Origin: Flavobacteriales bacterium UBA4466
Lineage (GTDB): Bacteria > Bacteroidota > Bacteroidia > Flavobacteriales_D > Crocinitomicaceae
NCBI GenBank assembly: GCA_905182335.1
Contig: CAJJBE010000001.1
Span: forward strand, 186,001 to 250,000
Direction of reading: 5' to 3'
Length of the DNA: 64,000 bases
The translations under genes and the position numbers were made by a program. How positions within the stretch are numbered: position 1 is the first letter of the stretch; every line of letters starts with the position of its first letter. Under the pieces are notes generated by a model. That model had not been told where the DNA came from and ran no database searches. It saw only the letters and a list, made by a program, of their open reading frames with translations. Below, one piece after another: positions 9,049 through 21,000 of this stretch.

Positions 9049-12000
9049 TTATTGTTTTACAATTCTAGCTGTTTTCTTGTTACCATCTTGAATGATGATT
9101 ACTTGATAGAAACCAGGATTGTAATCCGTTCCAATTCTAACATCTGTTTCTTGACGTAGGTCAACTAATCGTGTTTCGATTAATCTTCCTGTTCCGTCGT
9201 ATACAGAAACTGATACTGGTGAACTTGCATCTTCAGAAGCGATGTGAAGCGTTGTTGCATCACTGAATGGATTAGGAGACAATGTTGTCTCGAACTCGAT
9301 TCCCTCTTCCTGTGCTAGGTCTTTTTGGTTGTCGTTTATTACAATAGTCGACGACCCATCTGGCGTAGTTACTGTACAAACTGGACCAAAGTCTCCTGTC
9401 ATTCCACCTGCTGTTACTTGAATGTCAACATTATATGTTACACCCGTAAGTATACCTGGCTCTGATAAAGATAGAGATCTAAATGGTCTATCTATTAACA
9501 ATGTATCAGTACCGTTAATCAGTCTAAATCTATAGTTCGTTGCGCCATCAGCAAACAGTGCAAACACTTGACTACTCATTGACCCTGGTGAGCTACCACA
9601 ATAAAGAGGTGCTAACTGTGTCGTTGGGAAGTCTACTTGAACTGTACAAACATCTCCATAGTCTCCTACCACTCCACCAGCTGTTACCTGAACATCAACA
9701 TTATATGTCTTATCCAATGTAATTCCTGGTACTGTATTCAGAGTTAAAGATCTAAATGGACGATCAAGGATTAACGTGTCGTTTCCACTTATGAATCTAA
9801 ATCTATAGTTCGTTGCACCTGCAGCAAACATTGCGAAGATTTGACTATTCAACGATTGAGTTGTCATACCACAATATGCATCAGCTAACTTAGTTGTTGG
9901 GAAGTCGGTTGTTACTGTACAAACTGCACCGTAATCACAAACCTGTCCTTGAACTGTTGCTGCAACATCTACGTTGTAGACTTTGTTAAACTCAACGGCA
10001 ACTTGACTAAATGGTAGAGCTCTAAACGGACGGTCAACAATCAGTGTATCATTTCCATTTATTAATCTAAACCTGTAGTTCGTTGCTCCATCAACAGCCG
10101 CTGCTTTGATTAGACCTGATGTAACTGATTGTGTTACGTAACCACAGTACTGACCTGCCAACTGTGTTGTTGGTAGAACTGTTGTTATTGTACAAACATC
10201 TCCGAAGTCTCCTGTAACACCATAACATGTTGCTTGAACATCTACGTTGTATACTACACCGTATGTTATCTCTGGAACTGTATTCAGATATAGAGATCTA
10301 AATGGACGATCCTTAATAAGGGTGTCGTTTCCATTTATGAATCTAAATCTAAAGTTTGTTGCTCCCTCAGAGTTCATAGCAAACACTTGACTAACTAAGT
10401 TGTTAGTTGTAATGCCACAATACGCTGGTGCTAACTGTGTCGTTGGGAATGTTGTCGTTACCGTACAAACATCTCCAAAGTCTCCTGTAGCTCCTGCTAC
10501 TGTAACCTGAACGTCTACATTGTATGTTTTATCATACTCTACTGCAATACTGTTCAATGGTATATTTCTAAACGGACGATCTGCTATAAGCGTATCATTT
10601 CCATTGATAAATCTAAACCTAAAGTTAGATGCGTTGTCAACAATCTCTGCATAAATTAGTGCAGATAAGTTATCCGTAACATATCCACAGTACTGACCTG
10701 CAAGTTTTGTTTGAGGTCCTGGTGTCGTGATAGTACAAACTGTACCAAAGTCTCCCATTGATCCACTTAGAGTTACAGCAACATCTACACTGTATGTTGT
10801 AAGGTAATCTAACGAAACAAGACTCAATGGTAATGATCTAAATGTACGATCAACAATCAGTGTATCTGTACCGTCAATCAATCTAAATCTATAACTCTCT
10901 GACCCTGGAACAGCGTCTGCTTTGATAAGGTCAGTCATTGTAATAAGTGTTGAATTACAATCTGTAGCTTGTAGCTGTGTCGTTGGTAGAATAATACAAG
11001 AACCATCGTCATCTGTAGCAGTAGCATCATAGTTAGTAGCTAATGCATCAGTACAACCAGCTATCTCATCGTCATCACATATACCGTCACCGTCAGCATC
11101 AGCTAAACAAGCACCAGCACAGTCAAGACCTGCATCAGCATAAGTACAAGATAAATCATCATCTGTTGCTGTTGCATCGTAGTTACATGCAGATACATCA
11201 GTACAACCAACTACCTCATCGTCATCACATACACCGTCACCGTCAGCATCAGCTAAACAAGCGCCAGCACAGTCATAACCATCAGCAGGATAAATACAAG
11301 AAGCATTATCTGTTGCTGTTGCATCGTAGTTACATGCAGATGCATCAGTACAACCAACTACCTCATCGTCATCACATATACCGTCACCGTCAGCGTCAGC
11401 TAAACAAGCGCCAGCACAGTCATAACCTGCAGCAGCATAAGTACAAGATAAATCATCATCTGTTGCTGTTGCATCGTAGTTACATGCAGATACATCAGTA
11501 CAACCAACTACCTCATCGTCATCACATACACCGTCACTGTCAGCATCAGCTAAACAAGCGCCAGCACAGTCATAACCTGCAGCAGCATAAGTACAAGAAC
11601 CATCATCATCTGTAGCAGCAACAACATAGTTACATGCTAATGCATCAGTACAACCAACTACCTCATCGTCATCACAGATACCGTCACCGTCAGCATCAGC
11701 TAAACAAGCGCCAGCACAGTCATAACCTGCAGCAGGATAAATACAAGATAAATCATCATCTGTAGCAGCAACATCATAGTTACATGCTGTTGCATCTATA
11801 CAACCAGGCACTACAACACTACACGATGCAGTAAATGTAGCTAATACATCTCCTTGAACAGGCATTACAGTTCCTCCAGCATAAAGGTCAATCCACTCAG
11901 ACACAACGTTACCGGTAGGGTCATACAATGTAAATCCTAATTCATCTGGGTATACTCCTTCGTTGGCAAGTACAATCTCAGTAGCTAAGTTGTCACAAAG

Positions 12001-15000
12001 AGCTATGTTAACAGTAGCAAAACCACCAGAAGTTAACTCTTGTGTAGAAACAACTTGTCCACCTTGAACAAAATTAACACTTGCTCCATCCCATCCATCA
12101 CCAGCAGCATCTGTCATATCAAACACGAAGTCACATTGTTCAGAAGATTGACAAATAGGATAAAGACAAGAGCCATCATCTGTATCAGCAGCTGAGTCGT
12201 AGTTGGTAGCAAGAGGATCTATACATCCAAAGATCGCACAAGTACCAATTGTTCCTGAAGCATCAGCTCCTGAAGCGATAACAGCACCTGAAGCGTCTGT
12301 TACATCCCATGAGTTCTCAGATGGATAACCATCTGTATTTAAATATGTAAGGTCAATACATCCTGTAAGGTCTAGACATAATGTAAATGCATCCTGCGTT
12401 CCAGCAGTCATTACATAGTCAACACCCTCTACAGTCATTGTCTGACCACCGTCTCCGTATGAATCATATAGATTTAACGTTACAGCTGTTCCACCATTTG
12501 CACAGTTACCTGCACAATCTAAAGGAGCTGCAGCGAAAGTACAAGTACCATCGTCAGCAGTTGCTGCAGCGTCATAGTTACATGCTGTTGCATCTGTACA
12601 TCCAGGTACTCCATAAGTACATGAACCATCGTCTACTGTAGCAGTAGCGTCATAGTTAGCAGCTGTTGCATCCATACATCCAGGTATTGGACACGTTCCA
12701 ACCTGAACACTAGCAGAAGAACCATCATCATTTATTCCATCAATAGTGTAAACTACACCATCAATTGATAATGTACCTCCATTCCAACTATCTCCGTATA
12801 TATCAACAAGATTCACACTGTAAGCTGAACCTAGGTCGATACAGCCATCAAAGCCTGTAACACCTGAAGTCATCTCAGCTAAAACGTTTCCATCACAATC
12901 CGTGATAGTGAAACTATTCTCACTAGGATAAGAACCTGCAGTATATAGTATAGCGTTATCCAAACAAGGATAAACACATGAACCATCATCAATCGTTGCG
13001 GCTGCATCATAGTTAGTTGCTGTTGCGTCCATACATCCTTGTACAGCACAAGTACCAACTTGACCTGAAGCATCAGCTCCTGAAGCGATAACAGCACCTG
13101 AAGCGTCTGTTACATCCCATGAGTTCTCACTTGGATAACCATCTGTGTTTAAATAAGCAAGGTCAATACATCCTGTAAGGTCTAGACATAATGTAAATGC
13201 ATCCTGCGTTCCAGCAGTCATTACATAGTCAACACCCTCTACAGTCATTGTCTGACCACCATCTCCGTATGAATCATATAGATTCAACGTTACAGCAGTA
13301 CCTCCATTTGCACAAGCTCCAGCACAATCTAAAGGAGCTGCAGCGAAAGTACAAGTACCATCGTCAGCAGTTGCTGCCGCGTCGTAGTTACATGCTGTTG
13401 CATCTGTACATCCAGGTACTCCATAAGTACATGAACCGTCGTCTACTGTAGCAGTAGCATCGTAGTTGGCAGCAGTAGCATCCATACATCCAGGTATTGG
13501 ACATGCTCCAACTTGAACGCTAGAAGCAGTACCGTCATCATTTACTCCATCAAGAGTGTAAACTACACCATCTATTGATAATGTACCTCCATTCCAGTTA
13601 TCACCGTATGAATCAACAAGATTCACACTGTAAGCTGAACCTAGGTCGATACAGCCATCAAAGCCTGTAACACCTGAAGTCATCTCAGCTAAAACGTTTC
13701 CATCACAATCCGTGATAGTGAAACTGTTTTCACCTGCATAAGAACCTGCAGTATATAGTATAGCGTTATCCAAACAAGGATAAACACATGAACCATCATC
13801 AATCGTTGCGGCTGCATCATAGTTAGTTGCTGTTGCGTCCATACATCCTTGTACAGCACAAGTACCAACTTGACCTGAAGCATTACCTCCTGAAGCGATA
13901 ACAGTACCTGAAGCATCTGTTACATCCCATGAGTTCTCTGTATCCCATCCATTTGCAGGAGTAAATATTGCATCTGTACAAGCAGTAAGGTCTAAACATA
14001 ATGTGAATGACTCTGTCCCTCCAGTAATAGTGTAATCTACACCATCAACCGTTAAGATAGACTGAGAACCATCGGAGTAGCCCCATCCATCATTGTATTG
14101 ATCATAAAGACTTAACGTTACAGCTGAGCCTCCATTTGCACAGTTACCTGCACAGTCTAAAGGAGCGGCAGCATATGTACAGTTACCATCGTCAGCAGTT
14201 GCTGCCGCGTCGTAGTTACATGCTGTTGCGTCTGTACATCCAGGTACTCCATAAGTACATGAACCGTCGTCTACTGTAGCAGTAGCATCGTAGTTAGCAG
14301 CAGTAGCATCCATACATCCAGGTATTGGACACGTTCCAACCTGAACACTAGCAGAAGAACCATCATCATTTATTCCATCAAGAGTGTAAACTACACCATC
14401 AATTGATAATGTACCTCCATTCCAGCTATCACCGTATGAATCATCAAGATTTACACTGTAAGTTGAACCTAGATCGATACAACCATCAAAGAAAGCCACT
14501 CCAAATGCCATATCAGCTAAAACGTTTCCATCACAATCCGTGATAGTGAAACCATTCTCACCTGCATAAGAACCTGCAGTATATAGTATAGCGTTATCCA
14601 AACAAGGATAAACACATGAACCATCATCAATCGTTGCGGCTGCATCATAGTTAGTTGCTGTTGCGTCCATACATCCTTGTACAGCACAAGCACCAACTTG
14701 ACCTGAAGCATCAGCTCCTGAAGCGATAACAGCACCTGAAGCGTCTGTTACATCCCATGAGTTCTCACTTGGATAACCATCTGTGTTTAAATAAGCAAGG
14801 TCAATACATCCTGTAAGGTCTAGACATAATGTAAATGCATCCTGCGTTCCAGCAGTCATTACATAGTCAACACCCTCTACAGTCATTGTCTGACCACCAT
14901 CTCCGTATGAATCATATAGATTTAACGTTACCTCGTCGAATAAACAAGAAGGAGGAGTAGCAGAACAGTTTGTTGTAAATGTAGCTAACACATCTCCAGC

Positions 15001-18000
15001 AGCACCAGCTAATGAGCCTGTAGCCATAGAAGCGACAGTCGAACCACTTGGATCTACTAAATCAAACGATACTTCAATGGCATAAGAACCAACTGTTGCA
15101 TAAACAACGTCAGTTGCAACACCATCACATAATGAGATAGTAGCAGTTCCTGAAGCACCTGTAGTAATTGTCTGAGTAGAAACTACGATTCCGTTTTGTA
15201 CGAAACTAATTTCATTGCCGTTCCAACCATCACCCCAATCATCTGTCATATTGAACGTGTAGTCACATTGACTAGCAGCATCACAATTATCAGTTGAGAA
15301 TGAAATTGGTCCAACCCAAGTACTTTGATCAGTACCACAATCAGACTGTACATAAACATCATATGAAGTTCCAGCAGTTAATCCAGAGATAGGCTCTGTT
15401 GTGTTTGCTGATCCTACTATTTGCGTTCCAGCACCTAATACAAATCCGGCAACACCGTATTCAATATTAGATAACCCTGATCCAGCAGCGTCAGTCCAAG
15501 AGACATCAGCAGAAACATCAGTTATGTTTGATGCAGCTAAAGCTAAAGGATCTAAACAATTAGGTGTTTCTTCGAAAGTAACATCATCAATTGCGATGTC
15601 ATCATAGAAGCCTGCAGAATTTGGCTCAGAGAATGTAAACCTAACTTGAGCAGGACCTGTAAAAGTCAATGCTGATAAGCCAATTGTTTTCTCTTCCCAT
15701 CCTGCAGTATTTGTATTATAAGTACCAACAGCATTCCAAGCAGCACCATCCCAAACTTCAACGTCTAGTTGAGAGTTAGAGTTTCCTTCATTATCACTAA
15801 GCTCGTAGAATGAAAGCTGAGGAACCGCTAAGGAGTTAATATCTACCATAGGACTTGTCAAAGTTGCTGGTGCATCTGTACCAGAAGCATCAACCCATGC
15901 AAAGTATCCGTCAGTATCAGTATTACCTGTTATAGTTCCATTGTTACCGATATGGTTAAACCCTGGAGTATTACTAAACTGCCAGTTTTCTCCACCAGCC
16001 ATAGACCAACAATTTGGAATAGCACCTGCATTATCCATTCCTTCTGACCAAGGCATTGCTAAAATACCACAGTCCGTTGTGAATGAATAAGGTCCAACCC
16101 AGTTACTTTGGAAATCTCCACAGTCTGTTTGTACGTAGAAATCATATGTAGTATTGGCAGTTAATCCAGAAATAGATTCTGGATTATTCGTTGTTCCAAA
16201 AACTTGAGTTCCTGTACCTAACGTATATCCAGCAATACCATATTCAACATTAGACGAACCTGAAGCAGCATTATCACTCCATCCTAAGTCAGCAGAACTA
16301 ACTGTTATGTTAGATGCTGTTAGAGCAGTTGGGTCTAAACATGCTGGAGCAGTACAATCAGTTGTAAATGTAGCTATTACATCTCCAGCTGAAGCTAATA
16401 ATGAGCCTTGAGCTAAAGTAGCAACTGTAACTCCGAAAGGATCTACTACTGTAAACGATACCTCAGAAGCAAAAGAACCAGCGGCTGATAAAACAATATC
16501 AGTTGCAACGCCATCACACAATGGTATAGTTACAGAACTTCCTGAACCAGTAACAACTGTCTGAGTAGAGACTACGTAACCATTTTGTACGAAGCTCATT
16601 TCATTACCATTCCAACCGTCACCATAGCTATCAACCATATTGAATGTGTAGTCACATTGACTAGCAGCATTACAAAGACCAGTTGTAAATGATATTGGTC
16701 CAACCCAAGCACTTTGAATAGAACCACAATCAGACTGTACGTAGAACTCGTATGTAGTTACAGGAGTCAATCCAGAAATAGATTCTGGGTTGTTCGCTGT
16801 TCCTAAAACTTGTGTTCCAGTTCCTAATGTAAATCCGGCAACACCGTATTCAATATTAGAAAGACCTGAAGCAGCATTATCTGTCCAACCTAAATCAGCT
16901 GTAGAAACGCCAACATTTGTAGCTGTTAAAGCTGATGGGTCTTGACATGCTGGAGGAGTACAGTTAGTTGTAAATGTAGCTATTACTGTTCCAGCTGTAA
17001 GAGGCAAGCCTCCTGTAGCTAAAGTAGAAACAGTAGCCCCATAAGGATCTACTAAATTAAATGATACCTCAGAAGCATAAGAACCAGCTGTTGATAAAAC
17101 AATATCAGTTGCAACGCCATCACATAATGCGATAGCAGCAGTTCCTAAAAATCCAGTAGCGATTGTGTTACTAGAAACAACAACTCCATTCTGTACGAAG
17201 CTAATTTCATTTCCATTCCATCCATCACCGAAGCTATCTATCATATTAAATGTGTAATCACATTGACTAGCAGCATCACAAAGATTCGTTGTAAATGTAA
17301 TTGGTCCAACCCAAGTACTTTGATCAGTACCACAATCAGACTGTACATAAACGTCATATGAAGTACCAGCAGTTAATCCAGAGATAGACTCTGTTGTATT
17401 TGCAGTACCAATTTGAGTTCCAGCACCTAACACAAATCCGGTAACACCGTATTCAACATTAGATAACCCTGATCCAGCAGCGTCAGTCCAAGAGACATCA
17501 GCAGAAACATCAGTTATGTTTGATGAAGCTAAAGCTAAAGGCTCAATACAACTAGGAGCTTCTGTAAAAGTAACATCGTCAATTGCGATGTCATCGTAGA
17601 AAGCTAAAACGTCTGGTTCAGAGAATGTAAATCTAACTTGAGCAGCACCAGTGAAAATTATTCCTGGCATGTCAATATTTTTCTGTTCCCATCCTGCAGT
17701 ATTTGTATTATAAGTACCAACAGCATTCCAAGCAGCACCATCCCAAACTTCAACGTCTAGTTGAGAGTTAGAGTTTCCTTCATTATCACTAAGCTCGTAG
17801 AATGATAAACGAGGCGTAGTTAAAGAACTGATATCTATCAATGGACTTGTCAAAGTCACTGCATCACCAGCAACACCGCCAGAGGCATCAACCCATGCAA
17901 AGTATCCATCAGTAGCACTGTTGCCAGTTATAGCTCCATTATTACCAATATGGCTAAACCCTGGAGTATTACTAAACAACCAGTTCTCAGCACCTCCCAT

Positions 18001-21000
18001 AGACCAACAATTTGGAATAGCACCCGCGTTTTCCATTCCTTCTGACCAAGGCATTGCTAAAATACCACAATCCGTTGTGAATGTATAAGGTCCAACCCAT
18101 GTAGCTAAAGCACTACCACAATCAACCTGAATATAGAAATCATATGTTGTATTGGATGGTAATCCAGCAAAAACGAAGAAAGTGTCAGCTACTGGTATAA
18201 CAAAAGCACCCGCACCTGTATTTCCTTGAGCAATACCAGTTGGCATAAATTCAAGGTTGTATGAACCTGTAAGAGCATCATCCCAAACTAAATCAACAGA
18301 AGAAGCAGTAATATTAACCGCACCTAAACCAGTAGCAGCATCACAAAGAGGAGCTGTACAATTTGCTACAAATGTAGCTAAGACATCTCCAGTAGCACCA
18401 GCTAATGTTCCTGTAACTAAAGTTCCAACGTTAACCCCGAATGGATCAATTACATTAAATGAAATCTCACCTTCATAAGTTCCCACATTTTCAATAACAA
18501 GTTCAGTCCCGAAATCAGTACAAAGAGCAACACTCGCTGTAGCTGAAGAACCTGATGCTAAAGTTTGAGTAGAAACCGTTATTCCATTCTGAACAAAGCT
18601 AAAGCTCCATCCATTCCATCCATCACCGTAGCTATCTACCATCTCAAATGTGTAATCACATTGATCAGCAGCTCCACAAAGATTTGTTGAGAAAGAATAA
18701 GGTCCAGCCCAAAGACTTTGACCAGTTCCACAATCAGACTGTACATAGAAATCATATGTAGTCCCTGAAGCTAACCCAGAGATTGACTCTGTAGTATTTA
18801 CTGAACCTAATATTTGTGTTCCAGAACCTAAAGTGAATCCAGCAACGCCGTACTCAACATTAGATAGCCCTGAAGCAGCAACATCATTCCAGCCTAAGTC
18901 AGCAGCATCTGTTGTAATATTTGAAGCCATTAAATTATCTGGCTCTAAGCAATTTGGTGTTTCTTCAAAAGAAACATCATCAATTGCGATGTCATCATAG
19001 AAGTCGCCAGAAACTGGCTCAGAGAAAGTAAATCTAACTTGAGCAGGACCTGTAAAAGTCAATGCTGATAAGTCAATTATTTTCTCTTCCCATCCTCCTG
19101 ATGAATTTGTATTATATGTAGCTACAGAATCCCAAGAAGAACCGGTATAAACCTCTACAAATAAATTCGAGTTAGAGAATCCTTCGTTATGGCTAAGCTC
19201 ATAAAAAGAAAGTTGAGGAACTGATAATGAACTAATATCAATAGCAGGACTTGTTAAAGTCGCAGAATCACCAGCAACACCACCAGAGGCATCAACCCAT
19301 GCAAAATAGCTATCAGTATCAGTGTTACCTGTTATAGCTCCATTATTACCAATATGGTTAAACCCTGGAGTATTACTAAATAACCAGTTCTCTGTACCTG
19401 TCATGCTCCAACAGCCTGGCATAACACCTGCATTGTCCATTCCTTCTGACCAAGGCAAAGCAAGGATATCACAAGGAGTTGTAAATGCAATTGGCCCAAC
19501 CCAGTTACTTTGGAAATCTCCACAGTCTGTTTGTACATAGAACTCATACGCAGTATTAGCCGTTAATCCAGATATAGATTCTGGATTATTCGCTGTTCCT
19601 ACAATCTGTGTCCCTGCTCCTAATGTGAATCCAGCATCGCCGTACTCAACATTAGCAGATCCTGAAGAAGCAGCATCTGTCCAGCTTAAGTCAGCTGAAG
19701 ATGCCGTGATGTTAGATGCTGACAAAGCAGCTGGATCTAAACATGCCGGTGGAGTACAATTTGTTGTAAACGTAGCTAATACTTGACCCGGTGCTCCAAA
19801 TAGAGCGCCTGCAGCTAATGTTGCAACATTAATACCGTAAGGATCTACTACATCGAATGAAACTTCACCTCCCCATGAACCAACTGTTGAATAAACAACG
19901 TCAGTTGCAACACCATCACACAATGATATGGATGCAGTAGCAGAAGAGCCAGTAGCAATTGTGTTTGTAGAAACTACAACTCCATTTTGTACGAAGCTAA
20001 TTTCATTTCCATTCCAACCATCACCGTAAGAATCTACCATGTTAAATGTGTAAACACATTGACTAGCAGGATCACATAAAGGTGTCGTAAATGATATTGG
20101 TCCAACCCAAGAACTTTGGTTAACGCCACAGTCAGACTGTACGTAAAACTCGTAAGTAACTCCAGTTGATAATCCAGAAATAGACTCTGAAACATTTGCA
20201 GTTCCTAAAATTTGAGCCCCTGTACCTAATGTAAATCCAGAAACGCCGTATTCAACATTAGATAACCCTGAAGCAGAAACATCGGTCCAACTTAAGTCAG
20301 CAGAAGTTTCTGTAACATTGGACGCCGTTAAAGCAGTTGGGTCTAAACAAGGAGGTGTACAATCACCAATCGTTCCTGAAGCATCTGCTCCTGAAGCGAT
20401 AACAGCACCTGAAGCGTCTGTTACATCCCATGAGTTCTCAGATGGATAACCATCTGTATTTAAATATGTAAGGTCAATACATCCTGTAAGGTCTAGACAT
20501 AATGTAAATGCATCCTGCGTTCCAGCAGTCATTACATAGTCAACACCCTCTACAGTCATTGTCTGACCACCGTCTCCGTATGAATCATATAGATTTAACG
20601 TTACCTCGTCTCCAGTACATGGAGCAGTACAACTTGTTGCAAATGTTATTAAGATATCTCCTGCAACTGCAGCTAATGAACCAACTGTTAAACTTGCAAC
20701 AGTAGTTCCAAAAGGATCTACAACATCAAATCCGATCTCAGATGGGTACGAACTTTCTGTTGTATAAACCAAGTCAGTTGCAACACCATCACATAATGGA
20801 ATTGTTGCCGTACCTGCGGCTAATGATGCTAGTGTTTCAGTAGAAACTACAGATCCATTTTGCACGAAGCTAATTTCACCACCGTTCCATCCGTCACCGA
20901 ACGCATCTATCATGTTAAATGTGTAATCACATGTAACGCAAGCAGGAGCACAAACACCAACTTGAGCGCTAGCAGAAGAACCATCATCATTTACTCCATC

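Noticed and set aside
11043-11615. 190-codon frame rich in His and Gln on the + strand
   Set aside because: It is the antisense reading of the Asp-rich thrombospondin-3-like repeats; the repeats explain its length and composition.
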